64,000 nucleotides of DNA, taken from NCBI GenBank assembly GCA_029880325.1, contig JAOUOP010000024.1, positions 1 through 64,000 of the forward strand, given 5' to 3'. The notes under the pieces were generated by a model. The model ran no database searches. It was not told the origin of the DNA and worked only from the letters and a program-made list of their open reading frames with translations. The stretch comes from Myxococcales bacterium. Its GTDB lineage: Bacteria > Myxococcota_A > Polyangia > Polyangiales > JAFGIB01. Positions 19,092 to 27,393 of this stretch are shown in pieces (within the stretch, counting starts at the first letter, position 1; every line of letters begins with the position of its first letter). A program made the position numbers and the translations under genes.

Positions 19092-20558
19092 ATGGCACGT
19101 TTCCTGGGAATCGAGGTCTGTGAGCACGCCCTGCGCGGGGTGCTGATCCGCAGCGCCCTGCGCAAAGTGGAGGTCGAGCGCTGCGTGCAAATCCCCCTGA
19201 GCGCCGCGCTCGATGCCCCCGATAGACAGCCGGAACTGCAGCAGGCGGCCCAGAGTCTGCTTTCGGCGCTACCGGCGCGGCCCGACGGCATCATCGCCTC
19301 CATCACGGGCGAGGTCTGCTCGCTTCGGCGCATGACGCTGCCGGCGGCGGCGCGCAAGCGCATGGACGACATCCTGCCCTTCGAGCTCGACGGCGTGCTG
19401 CCCTTCTCCACCGACGACGCCGTCATCGATCACCAGCCCATCCGCACTTCGCCCCAGGAACTCGAGGTGATGGTGGCGGCAGTGCTCGAAGAGCACGTGC
19501 GGGAGGCCATCGCGGACCTCGAGCGCATCGGCCTTTCGCCGCGGCAGCTCGGTGTCGGCGCCGCGGCCCTCGACGGCCTGGGCAATCTCCTGCCCGAACT
19601 CGGCGGCGGTGAGCCAGTGCTGCTCCTGGAGCTGGCCGATCGCAGCACCGACCTGTGCCTGATGGTGGGCGGCCGCTGCACCCACGCGCGCACGCTGGGT
19701 TATGGCATCGAAGACCTGCCGGCGCGGGCCGAGGACCTGGCGCGCGACCTCAAGCGCGCGCTGACGGCCATGCGCGCCGAGGGCTTCGGCTTGCCCTCGG
19801 CGACCTACCTGCTGGGTAGCGGCGCCGCCGCGGAAGGCTCGGCGGCGTGGCTGGGCGATCAGCTGGGCCTGGAGGTCCAGCCGCTGTCGCTGCCCGAGCC
19901 CCTGGAGGGGCAGACCTCGCCCATCTTCGGTCGCGCCGCGGCGCTTTCGGCCCGCGCCGTGCTCGGTGGCCACCACATCGATGTGCGCAAGGGCGAGTTC
20001 GCCGCCAGCGAGACCGGCGGCAGCCTGGTCGAGCACGTGAATCTGCTGACCGTCTGCGCCGTGGCCATCGTGATGTCGATGATGTTTTCGCTCAAGGCCC
20101 AGCAGTCGACCCTCTACGACGAGCAGGACGCCCTGCGCGCGCGGCTCAAGACGGTCACTCAGGAAGTCCTGGGCGCGGGCATGGATGACCCCTACGCGGT
20201 CCGCAAAGCCATCGAAAATCCCAAGAACGAAGATCCGCTGCCGCTCTTCGACGCCTTCGACGCCCTGGCCGCCCTATCGGGCGCGGTCGACCCGGAAGTC
20301 GTACACGAAGTGCGCCGGTTGAGCATCGACATCACCGAAGAGAAGGGCGAGGGGCGCCTCGAACTGCAGGCCAAGATCGGCACCCTGGGCGAACGCGACG
20401 AACTGGTGGCGCAGCTCGAAAAGCATCCCTGCTTCCGCGACATCGAGCGCGGCAAGACCACGCCCGTACGCGGCGAGGATCGCATCAACTACCAGCTCGA
20501 GGTTGAGCTGCGCTGCCCGGGCGCGGGCCCGGCACGCAAGGAGAAGAAGGGTGAATGA
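19092..20558 (+). CDS. gspL: Type II secretion platform protein GspL
   Basis: 488 residues. The N-terminal two thirds form an actin-like PilM/GspL cytoplasmic domain (FLGIEVCEHALRGVLI, ILPFELDGVLPF). One membrane helix follows at about 322-338 (LLTVCAVAIVMSMMFSL), then a periplasmic ferredoxin-like domain. It connects the GspE ATPase to the inner-membrane platform. It follows gspK after 15 bases and overlaps the GTG of gspM by eight bases. Its length exceeds the roughly 400 residues of enterobacterial GspL. Confidence 0.9.
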   Translation: MARFLGIEVCEHALRGVLIRSALRKVEVERCVQIPLSAALDAPDRQPELQQAAQSLLSALPARPDGIIASITGEVCSLRRMTLPAAARKRMDDILPFELDGVLPFSTDDAVIDHQPIRTSPQELEVMVAAVLEEHVREAIADLERIGLSPRQLGVGAAALDGLGNLLPELGGGEPVLLLELADRSTDLCLMVGGRCTHARTLGYGIEDLPARAEDLARDLKRALTAMRAEGFGLPSATYLLGSGAAAEGSAAWLGDQLGLEVQPLSLPEPLEGQTSPIFGRAAALSARAVLGGHHIDVRKGEFAASETGGSLVEHVNLLTVCAVAIVMSMMFSLKAQQSTLYDEQDALRARLKTVTQEVLGAGMDDPYAVRKAIENPKNEDPLPLFDAFDALAALSGAVDPEVVHEVRRLSIDITEEKGEGRLELQAKIGTLGERDELVAQLEKHPCFRDIERGKTTPVRGEDRINYQLEVELRCPGAGPARKEKKGE

Positions 20559-21141
20559 GCTGCTGCTGAAATTGCGCGAGCAATGGGATGGGCTCAACGA
20601 CCGCGAGCGCCGACTGCTGGCCATCTGCGGCGTGGTGGTGGCGGTTTTCGTGCTGGGCTTTCCGCTGATGTGGATCGCCAGCCAGAACTCGGACATCGCC
20701 GACGAGAACGCCGAATTGCGCGAGCTGCTGACGACCCTCGCCGAAGAGGGCACCGACCTGAAGTATCGCGCCCAGGCGCGGAAGGCCTCGCGCACGCGCT
20801 ACAAGAACAAGACGCCGCCGCTGGGCAGCTTTCTGGAAGGCGAAGCGGGTAAGCACTCGCTGAAGATCCAGGAAGTCACCGACCAACCCGAAAAGACGAC
20901 AGGAAACTACCTGCGGCGCAACGTGCGGGCTTCAATCAGCGACGTGGATCTGACGGGCGCCATGAATCTGGTATCGGGACTGGTCTCAAGCCCCTACCCG
21001 GTTGCCATCGAACACCTTCAGCTCGAACACTTCCAGCCCGGCGACAAGTATCGCCTACGGCTGGGCGTTTTGACCTTTGATCGCACGAAGGCCAAAAGCA
21101 AAGACAAGGACGAGGACAAGGGCGAGGGCGACAGGGGCTGA
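20551..21141 (+). CDS. gspM: Type II secretion platform protein GspM
   Basis: 196 residues from GTG 20551, chosen because AAGGAGAAGAAGG ends just before it; an upstream in-frame ATG at 20503 would lie deep inside gspL. The topology is that of GspM: a short cytoplasmic end (LREQWDGLNDRERRLL), one membrane helix (about 28-47), a coiled-coil segment and a periplasmic ferredoxin-like domain. The C-terminus is a Lys/Asp/Glu run. GspM partners GspL in the inner-membrane platform. Confidence 0.85.
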   Translation: MNELLLKLREQWDGLNDRERRLLAICGVVVAVFVLGFPLMWIASQNSDIADENAELRELLTTLAEEGTDLKYRAQARKASRTRYKNKTPPLGSFLEGEAGKHSLKIQEVTDQPEKTTGNYLRRNVRASISDVDLTGAMNLVSGLVSSPYPVAIEHLQLEHFQPGDKYRLRLGVLTFDRTKAKSKDKDEDKGEGDRG

Positions 21142-21172
21142 CGCGCCCCTGCAACGGCCGTGGACTGGACCC

Positions 21173-22213
21173 ATGACTGATCGCAAAGCAAAAATCCTCG
21201 AGCGGCTGCTCGAGTTCGCGGGCTACGCCGGCTTTTTCTTCGGCTGCTTCCTGCTCTTCGCCTACCTGACATTCCCCTACGAGCGGGTGCGCGACTTTCT
21301 GGTCGACCGCGCGAGCAGCGGCAGCGGCCCCAATCGCACGACCCTGAAGATCGGCGAACTGGGGCCCCACTGGCTGACGGGCGTGTCGCTATCGGAGGTC
21401 GAATACACCAAGGGCGAGCTCGAGAAGCCCAAGGGCAAGAAAGCCAAGGCCGAGGCAGCGCCGCCGCGCACCCTGAAGCTGGACGAACTCACAGTCAGCG
21501 TCTCCCCCCTTGCCCTGGCCCTGGGTAGCACCTCCGTCAGCTTCGGTGCCGAGGTTGCCGAGGGGCAATTCGATGGCAGCTACGAGCAGGAAGAAGAGGG
21601 GCCGACGCGCTTTTCGGCTGAGTTCGACGAGGTGGACCTGGCGGAGCTGGGACTGGGCGCCTATCTCGAGCTGCCGCTCGCGGGGACTCTCTCGGGCACG
21701 GTGGACCTGCAGATCGCACCCGAGCCGGCTCAGACCGAGGGCACCATCGAGTTGACCATCACAGACCTCACCCTCGGCGATGGCAAGTCCAAGATCCCGA
21801 TGCCCGGCGGCTGGGGCGGGCTGACCCTGGACCCGGTCAAGGCCGGCACGCTGACCCTGAAGGTCACCGTCGCCGAAGGGGTGGGAACCATCGAGACCTT
21901 CGAAGCCAAGGGTCGGGACCTGGAGATCTCCGGCTCGGGCTCGCTGCGCATGGTGCAGCCCCTGGCGAAGTCCCGCGCTGACCTGACGCTGGGAATCAAA
22001 CTGCAAAAGGGCTTCACCAGCCGCAACGAAAAGGCCAAAACGGCCATGATGTTGCCCCAGGTCAAGCGTGCCCTGGGCGCCGACAACATGCTGCGTCTGA
22101 AGCTGAGCGGGCAAATCGACAGCCTGCGCGCGCGGCCCCTCTCGGGCTCGGCCCGCAAGGCGCGACCGGCCCGCGGCGCCAAAAGGCCGCCCAGGACGAA
22201 GCGACCGGACTGA
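21173..22213 (+). CDS. gspN: Type II secretion protein GspN
   Basis: 346 residues from ATG 21173 (the longer frame begins inside gspM). A membrane helix at about 17-37 anchors a large beta-rich periplasmic part containing IGELGPHWLTGVSLSEVEY, LDELTVSVSPLAL and repeated strand motifs, typical of GspN and related AsmA-like proteins. The end is a basic Arg/Lys/Pro/Ala tail. GspN is an optional member of the system found in several proteobacterial groups and in myxobacteria; its role is not settled. It closes the secretion operon 31 bases after gspM. Confidence 0.8.
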   Translation: MTDRKAKILERLLEFAGYAGFFFGCFLLFAYLTFPYERVRDFLVDRASSGSGPNRTTLKIGELGPHWLTGVSLSEVEYTKGELEKPKGKKAKAEAAPPRTLKLDELTVSVSPLALALGSTSVSFGAEVAEGQFDGSYEQEEEGPTRFSAEFDEVDLAELGLGAYLELPLAGTLSGTVDLQIAPEPAQTEGTIELTITDLTLGDGKSKIPMPGGWGGLTLDPVKAGTLTLKVTVAEGVGTIETFEAKGRDLEISGSGSLRMVQPLAKSRADLTLGIKLQKGFTSRNEKAKTAMMLPQVKRALGADNMLRLKLSGQIDSLRARPLSGSARKARPARGAKRPPRTKRPD

Positions 22214-22220
22214 ACAAGCG

Positions 22221-22234
22221 ACGCGAATTCGCGT
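22221..22234. promoter_or_regulatory. 14-bp perfect palindrome before rpoH
   Basis: ACGCGAATTCGCGT is a perfect 14-base palindrome in the 44-base gap between gspN and the RpoH-type sigma factor. Its position 24 bases before the start codon fits an operator or a short mRNA hairpin. TAGATT at 22246 could be a -10 element, without a matching -35. Confidence 0.35.
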
Positions 22235-22257
22235 GCAATTTGGGGTAGATTCCCGCC

Positions 22258-23334
22258 ATGGACGAGACGACCGAGCAGTCCCAGGGCGAGGCTCCCGATG
22301 ACGCCCAGGACGGTGCCCAGGACGGCGCCCAGGACGAAGAAGAAGAGAACGAGGACTTCGACGCCGACTCCTTCGCGGCCGAGCTCGTGGACGCCGAGGA
22401 CGACGAGCTTTCGAGCGCGCGCCTGGTCACGCCGCTGGGCGCTCCCCTTGCACGCACGCGCGGCAGCTCGGGCGCCACGCCCCTGGCCCGCTACGACCCG
22501 CTGCAGGCCTACATGCGGGACGTGCAACGCTATCCCCTGCTCTCACCCGAAGAGGAGCGCGAGACGGCGATTCGCTACGCCGAGGAAGGCGACGTCGATG
22601 CGGCGGCACGCCTGGTAACCGCCAACCTTCGACTGGTAGTTAAGATCGCCTACGAATACCGCCGCGCCCACAAGCAGCTACCGGATCTGATTCAAGAGGG
22701 CAGCATCGGATTGATGCAGGCGGTGAAGAAGTACGACCCCTACAAGGGCGTCAAGCTCTCGACCTACGCCGCCTGGTGGATCCGGGCCTACATCCTGCGT
22801 TTCATCCTGAACAACGCCCGTCTGGTCAAGCTCGGCACCACCCAGGCCCAGCGCAAGCTCTTCTTCAACCTGCGCAAGGAGAAGGCCAAACTCTCGGCCA
22901 TGGGCATCGAACCGACGCCCGAGACTATCGCCAAGCGCCTGAACGTCACCTCGGATGAAGTCGTGCAAATGGACCGGCGCCTGGCCGCCGGTGACATGTC
23001 CCTGGACGCGCCGGTGCGCAGCGACGAAGAAGCGGCCCCGGCGCGCGTGGACCTCCTGCCCTACGACGGCCAATCCGCTGATCAGAACGTGGCCGAGGCC
23101 GAAGTCAGCGCGATTCTGCAACAGCGGCTGCGCGAATTCGGCAAAACGCTCAGCGGCAAAGACGCCAAGATCTTCCACGAGCGTATGCTCGCCGACGAAC
23201 CCAAGACGCTGCAGGAGCTGGGAACCGAGTTCGGCGTCAGCCGCGAGCGGGTGCGGCAACTGGAAAAGCGCCTGCAGCTGCGCCTGCGCGACCACCTCAG
23301 CAAGGACCTGGGTCCCGAGCCCTTCGGGGAATGA
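22258..23334 (+). CDS. rpoH: RpoH-type (sigma-32) RNA polymerase sigma factor
   Basis: 358 residues. The first about 75 are an acidic, Gln/Asp/Glu-rich extension absent from standard RpoH (about 285-300). Region 1.2-2 begins near residue 78 (DPLQAYMRDVQRYPLLSPEEE). Region 2 has DLIQEGSIGLMQAVKKYDP and STYAAWWIRAYI. The RpoH box QRKLFFNLRK (199-208) separates this from general sigma-70 proteins. Region 4 ends with ELGTEFGVSRERVRQLEKR. Sigma-32 directs heat-shock or general stress genes. It sits 44 bases after the secretion operon and is coupled to rsmI by an ATGA overlap. Confidence 0.88.
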   Translation: MDETTEQSQGEAPDDAQDGAQDGAQDEEEENEDFDADSFAAELVDAEDDELSSARLVTPLGAPLARTRGSSGATPLARYDPLQAYMRDVQRYPLLSPEEERETAIRYAEEGDVDAAARLVTANLRLVVKIAYEYRRAHKQLPDLIQEGSIGLMQAVKKYDPYKGVKLSTYAAWWIRAYILRFILNNARLVKLGTTQAQRKLFFNLRKEKAKLSAMGIEPTPETIAKRLNVTSDEVVQMDRRLAAGDMSLDAPVRSDEEAAPARVDLLPYDGQSADQNVAEAEVSAILQQRLREFGKTLSGKDAKIFHERMLADEPKTLQELGTEFGVSRERVRQLEKRLQLRLRDHLSKDLGPEPFGE

Positions 23335-24203
23335 CCGCGACGATGGCGACCCCGGGGCGACTGTCGGTGGTGGCGACGCCCATCGGCAACCTCGACGACA
23401 TCACGCTGCGGGCCCTGCGCACGCTGGCCGAGGCCGATTTGATCCTGGCTGAAGACACGCGCCACACGCGCAAACTCCTGAGCCATCACGGCATCACGAC
23501 GCGCCAGCGCAGCTACCACGCCCACTCCGGCGAAGCCGCCGTGCAGCGCGCCCTGGGCGACCTGGAGTCCGGGCTGCACCTGGCCCTGGTCACCGACGCC
23601 GGCACGCCGCTGCTCAGCGACCCGGGAGCGACCCTGGTGGCCGCCGCCCGGCAGCGGGGATTGCGCGTGGACGCCGTACCCGGGCCCTGCGCGGCGATCG
23701 CAGCGCTCTCGATCGCGGGCCTGCCCTTCGACAGCTTTCGCTTCGTGGGCTTTGCACCGCGGACTGGCGCGAGGCGCAGGCGCTGGCTCGAGGATATCGC
23801 CAGTCGCCCCGACGCCAGCGTCTTCTACGAATCACCGAGGCGCCTCGGCGCCACCCTCAAGGACCTGTCAGCCGAGCTTGCCGGCGAGCGCCGCCTGGCG
23901 GTATGCCGCGAGTTGACCAAACTTCATGAAGAGGTCGTAACCGGGTTCGCCGACGAATTGGCTGAGTGTTATGCCGAGGGCGTGCGCGGCGAGATCACGG
24001 TTGTGGTCGGCGCCGGACCTGTGCGTGCTGCATGCTCGGAAACGGAGACCATCGCGCTCGACGAAGCCATCGCAGCGCGGCTTTCGCAGGGAGACTCGGC
24101 ACGCAACATCGCCCGTGAACTCGCCGCCGAACGCGGCTTGCCGCGGCGCAGGGTCTACGCCGCCGTGCAGGCCCAAATGCGGGCCGCCGAAGAAGAAGAG
24201 TGA
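23331..24203 (+). CDS. rsmI: 16S rRNA 2'-O-ribose C1402 methyltransferase RsmI
   Basis: 290 residues. The tetrapyrrole-methylase-fold signature is complete: LSVVATPIGNLDDIT near the N-terminus, AEDTRHTRKLLSHHGI, LVTDAGTPLLSDPG and VPGPCAAIAALSIAGLP, then FYESPRR and CRELTKLHEEV. RsmI methylates C1402 of 16S rRNA in the decoding centre using S-adenosylmethionine. Its ATG overlaps the rpoH stop, so both are probably translated from one mRNA. It ends nine bases from the convergent MglA-like gene. Confidence 0.93.
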   Translation: MTATMATPGRLSVVATPIGNLDDITLRALRTLAEADLILAEDTRHTRKLLSHHGITTRQRSYHAHSGEAAVQRALGDLESGLHLALVTDAGTPLLSDPGATLVAAARQRGLRVDAVPGPCAAIAALSIAGLPFDSFRFVGFAPRTGARRRRWLEDIASRPDASVFYESPRRLGATLKDLSAELAGERRLAVCRELTKLHEEVVTGFADELAECYAEGVRGEITVVVGAGPVRAACSETETIALDEAIAARLSQGDSARNIARELAAERGLPRRRVYAAVQAQMRAAEEEE

Positions 24204-24212
24204 GCGGCCTGC

Positions 24213-24974
24213 TCAAGGCACAGGTGGCGGCCGCCCGGACGGCACCTCGAACTCGACGCCCACCACCTCGGCTCCGTCGGCTTCATCGCCGGGCGGCGGC
24301 GGCGCCAGCGTGTCCATGTCGTCCATCATCGACACCAGCAAGTCATTTTGCGACTGCACGCGGCGCGGCAGGTTCTCCAGCCCGTGGCGCGTGATCTGTG
24401 CGGCCACCCCCTGCGCGGCCGCGCGGATCGCGAGTACCGCCGTCTCGCGCACACCCAACCCCTGGGTGGCCTGGGCCCCAACGCGCGGAGTGTCGGCATC
24501 GAGCCCGAGCTTCAGCGCCAGCTCATCGGCCGAGATCGCAGCCGGCAGGTCCTGCTTGTTCGCCTGCAAGAGCAGCGGCGGCAGCTCCGTGTGCTGATCC
24601 TCGAACCACTGCTCCATATGCTCGATCAGCGGCTGTGCAGCGGTGGCACCCACAGGTGTGCTCTCGGCCACGAACACCACGATGTCCGCCGTCAGCAGCA
24701 CGGCCTGGCGACGATGGGCCAGGTAATTTTGCCCAGGCACGGTAACGAACTGGCACCGCAACCCATGTCCTGCCACCAACCCGCCGTCGATATGCATCCA
24801 GTCGAAGTAGCGCGTTCGCCCATCGGCTTCCTCCGGCGTCGACAGCTCGCTGCGCTTGAGCAGGCTGAAGAACTTCGTCAGCTGCCGCAAATTGGTAGTC
24901 TTGCCAGCGAATCCCGGCCCGTCGTAGACGATGCGCAAGACGATCTGGCGGTTTGCTGTGTCGAGCGCAGGCAT
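24213..24974 (-). CDS. MglA-like small Ras-type GTPase
   Basis: 253 residues. The GTPase features are Walker A GPGFAGKTTN (19-28), a switch-2-like TVPGQ (78-82) and the guanine-specificity box NKQD (139-142). GPG.(x)GKTTNL and TVPGQ are the marks of the MglA family that controls polarity and motility in myxobacteria. Unlike MglA (about 195 residues) it carries a Pro/Asp/Glu-rich C-terminal tail of about 50 residues. No MglB-like activating protein lies next to it. It is convergent with rsmI. Confidence 0.82.
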   Translation of the reverse strand: MPALDTANRQIVLRIVYDGPGFAGKTTNLRQLTKFFSLLKRSELSTPEEADGRTRYFDWMHIDGGLVAGHGLRCQFVTVPGQNYLAHRRQAVLLTADIVVFVAESTPVGATAAQPLIEHMEQWFEDQHTELPPLLLQANKQDLPAAISADELALKLGLDADTPRVGAQATQGLGVRETAVLAIRAAAQGVAAQITRHGLENLPRRVQSQNDLLVSMMDDMDTLAPPPPGDEADGAEVVGVEFEVPSGRPPPVP

Positions 24975-25106
24975 CGGCTAACCCGAAAGCAAATCTCAGA
25001 GTAGCCCATCACTGCGGCGGCTGCGAGCGTCGCGCCGCAGGATGCAGGCCGAGCGAGGGATGGCGCCGAAGTTTTGACGGGCAGCCCGGGCAGCCCGGGC
25101 CCGCGT

Positions 25107-26087
25107 TCACGCGGCCACTTCGGCCGGAAGCATCTTCCGGGGGTCCGTTCCCCCGTCCGGCCGGCCGGCTCGCAGCAGCGCGCACCACCGCTCGGCACAA
25201 AAGGCCGAAGGCTGCGTGCTCTTGAGAAAGTCACAAACCAGCGTCACGAAGCGCTCGGGATCGGCGCGGTGGGGGAAGTGCCCAGCGCCATCGAAGATCT
25301 CGAGCCGACTGCCAGGCATCGCGGCCTGGGCGATGCGTCCATGTTCGAGAGGGATGACGCCGTCGCGCGAGCCCCAGACCAGAAGCGTGGGCAAACCGAC
25401 GGCCAGGTAGGAGCGGTCGAGCATGGTTACGACCTGACCGCGCACGTCGACCGCAGCGCGCAGGGTACGCACAAAGGCTCGCCGCGATGTGGCGTGGCCG
25501 AGGGAACGAAAAACCGCCAAGACCATCTCTCGATCCAGTGCTAGATCACTGCCCAATCGAGCGCTCAACCTCAGCAGCAGATCGGCGATGCGCTGCGCGT
25601 GGCGGCCCCCCAGGGCTGACATCACCATGTCGGCCCCCGGGGCCGTCGCCAGGCGCAGGATTGGATGAACGTCGCGCGATACGCCGCCGCTGCTCACCAG
25701 CACCAGGCGCTCACAACGCTCCGGGTACTGGTAGGCGAATTGGGTCGCCACGCCGCCGCCCAGTGAGTGCCCAATGATGGTGGCTCGCTCGATGCCGAGC
25801 ACGCTGAGCAAATCGCGCATGGCGTTCGCGTAGGCCGCCACCGAGTAGTCGGCGTGTGGCTTGTCGGAGCGACCGTGACCCAGCAGATCGGGAGCGACCA
25901 CTGTGTGGTGGCGAGCGAGTTCCGGTATCACCGCATCGAAGCTCTCAAGGTCGTTCCCGATCCCGTGGATGAGCAGCAAGGCCGGACCGGCCCCCGTCTT
26001 GACGAAGGCACGGCGGTAGCCGTGAACGCATCGATATTGGACTTCATAGGCCGGCGCGCCCGTGGTCGCTTGATTGGGGGCAGCCAT
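25107..26087 (-). CDS. Alpha/beta-fold hydrolase
   Basis: 326 residues with a complete alpha/beta-hydrolase set: oxyanion-hole LLIHGIG, nucleophile Ser108 in GHSLGG, acid Asp242 in VWGSRDG and His270 in GAGHFPH. PDLLGHGRSDKP follows strand 4 as in haloalkane dehalogenase/esterase-like members. A cap of mainly helices lies between about 140 and 225. The last about 35 residues extend past the fold. Substrate is unknown. It begins 21 bases after the small repeat-containing gene and is probably co-transcribed with it. Confidence 0.85.
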   Translation of the reverse strand: MAAPNQATTGAPAYEVQYRCVHGYRRAFVKTGAGPALLLIHGIGNDLESFDAVIPELARHHTVVAPDLLGHGRSDKPHADYSVAAYANAMRDLLSVLGIERATIIGHSLGGGVATQFAYQYPERCERLVLVSSGGVSRDVHPILRLATAPGADMVMSALGGRHAQRIADLLLRLSARLGSDLALDREMVLAVFRSLGHATSRRAFVRTLRAAVDVRGQVVTMLDRSYLAVGLPTLLVWGSRDGVIPLEHGRIAQAAMPGSRLEIFDGAGHFPHRADPERFVTLVCDFLKSTQPSAFCAERWCALLRAGRPDGGTDPRKMLPAEVAA

Positions 26088-26108
26088 GGTTCAGCCTCGG
26101 ACGAGCGC

Positions 26109-26357
26109 TCAAGTCGCCTTCGCCTTGTTCTTCATCGCGAGGTAGTGCTGTAGCGGTGACAGCAACTTGCTCTTGTAGGCTCGCGCGTAGTCGCCGGCAC
26201 GCTGCTTGGCGAAGTCGCTCCACACGCCACCGATCTCCAGCAACCGCTCGCGCGTAAAGGCAAGGGGGTCGGGAGCTGCGGCGTACTTCGTCGCCGCTTC
26301 GGTCGCCGCTTCGGTCACCGCTTCAGTGGTCGCTTCAGTCGTCTCCTTCTCGGTCAT
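26109..26357 (-). CDS. Small protein with N-terminal TEA tandem repeats
   Basis: 82 residues. The N-terminus is made of four-residue repeats of the TEA(A/T/V) type, encoded by a 12-base tandem repeat. The C-terminal half (FTRERLLEIGGVWSDFAKQR..YKSKLLSPLQHYL) looks like one amphipathic helical domain ending in a basic tail, vaguely like small phasin-type proteins. A GGAGAAGTC site precedes the ATG. It shares an operon with the alpha/beta hydrolase downstream. Function is not recognised. Confidence 0.6.
   Translation of the reverse strand: MTEKETTEATTEAVTEAATEAATKYAAAPDPLAFTRERLLEIGGVWSDFAKQRAGDYARAYKSKLLSPLQHYLAMKNKAKAT
26290..26337. repeat. 12-bp in-frame tandem repeat, four copies
   Basis: Four consecutive 12-base units: GTCGCCGCTTCG twice, then GTCACCGCTTCA and GTGGTCGCTTCA, with a decayed fifth unit. 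All lie in frame within the small protein gene, so copy-number change by replication slippage would only lengthen or shorten the N-terminus by four residues. Confidence 0.75.
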
Positions 26358-26637
26358 GACTTCTCCTCTCGTGGGCTATTCGACATGCTCCAAGGCTGCG
26401 CCACAGGGATTTCCCGGCGATTTCCTGTGAGCAAATTCCCCGCCTCTCGAGTCGCCCACCCACAGAGCGGGCGCGATCGGTGGAGCGAAGACGCTCGGCG
26501 TAGAGCATGCCCTCAGAGTCCCACAACTCAGCGCAAGTGAATTCTCGGCATGTTCACTCTGCCGCAAAATGCTCGAAACCTCACCCCAGCAGACTGTGGA
26601 CATGCGGGCCCCCCCACAGGCCTCGGAAGGAAGCGAG

Positions 26638-26976
26638 ATGCAAAAACAAATCACGTTTCGAGGGCTGCCTCCATCGGCCTCTCTCGTCGAAGAGGTTTAC
26701 CGGCGCTCCGACAAGATGCGAGCCTTGCTGCCGGGCCTCAGCAGCTGTCATGTGCTCGTCGAGAGCGCGGCGAGTTCGGAGCGTGGGCCCACCGCCTGTC
26801 GCATCACAGTGCGGCTGCAGAGCGGGGGGCGCCGGGCGTTCGCGGTGGGTGGAGTGCAAAGCACGGCGGCCCGAGAACTACGACCGACCCTGTCGAAGGC
26901 CTTCAGCGCCGCGCGACGGCAGCTCGAAACCACCGGGGCGCGCCCGCGCAGCGTCCCGCCGCCACATCAGCCCTGA
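26638..26976 (+). CDS. Small HPF/RaiA-like protein (ribosome-associated, tentative)
   Basis: 112 residues from ATG 26638, which has GGAAGGAAGCGAG just upstream; a longer in-frame start at 26569 lacks a ribosome site. The pattern ITFRGLPPSASLVEEVYRRSDKM, then CHVLVES, CRITVRLQSG and a C-terminal helix (ARELRPTLSKAFSAARRQL) follows the beta-alpha-beta-beta-beta-alpha order of sigma-54-modulation/ribosome hibernation factors. Identity is by pattern only, and the protein lacks the long C-terminal dimerisation domain. It stands alone between a divergent operon and a long intergenic stretch. Confidence 0.5.
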   Translation: MQKQITFRGLPPSASLVEEVYRRSDKMRALLPGLSSCHVLVESAASSERGPTACRITVRLQSGGRRAFAVGGVQSTAARELRPTLSKAFSAARRQLETTGARPRSVPPPHQP

Positions 26977-27393
26977 AGCTCTGCCACGGCCACGGGCGCT
27001 CGGGCGCGGTCTGTTCCGCACCTCTGGGGGAAGCCGCCAGCGGCCGCTTGTCCGCACTGGCAGCCGGGCCGCGCAGCCCGGCTGCCAGTGCCTCCGTCTC
27101 GCGCAGGTGCACCAAAAACTTATACAAAGTCAATGACTTAGGCCTTCCGGGCGAGGCCCCCCGGCGTGGACCCGCGCACTGGACCGTCTCAACCCGCCTC
27201 CGCAATAGCGCCTGGCGCACGTTTGGCGCTTGCGACTGCCGACCGACGGCCCCAGGACTATAACGAACGACGCTGCCCACGGAGCGACAGGGCCAGGCCC
27301 GTCCCCGGATTCAACCCATTGCCCCGTGGACAGGGTTTCTGAACAGTCCTGGAATCGTGGCACGCGCGCCGCGAGTCATCGCCGCAGATCTCG
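26977..27393. other. 417-bp intergenic region with a strong hairpin
   Basis: No gene is supported here on either strand. It holds a 16-bp perfect inverted repeat (27054-27091), the palindrome AAGTCAATGACTT (27127-27139) in a short AT-rich stretch that could hold a promoter, and then GC-rich sequence leading into the histidine kinase gene. The length suggests separate transcription of the kinase. Confidence 0.5.
27054..27091. repeat. 16-bp perfect inverted repeat with 6-base loop
   Basis: Arms GCACTGGCAGCCGGGC (27054-27069) and its exact complement (27076-27091) flank the loop CGCGCA. It lies 77 bases after the HPF-like gene. Without a following T-run it is not a classic intrinsic terminator, but it could end transcription in GC-rich DNA or be a dispersed palindromic element. 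Confidence 0.6.

Noticed and set aside
25078..25105. GGGCAGCCC direct repeats after the hydrolase gene
   Set aside because: Short GC-rich repeats of low information; no clear stem with tail and no repeat array.
27358..27372. TGGCAC-N5-CCGC as a sigma-54 promoter of the histidine kinase
   Set aside because: The spacing fits, but the -12 TT is missing and the transcript would begin only about ten bases before the start codon.
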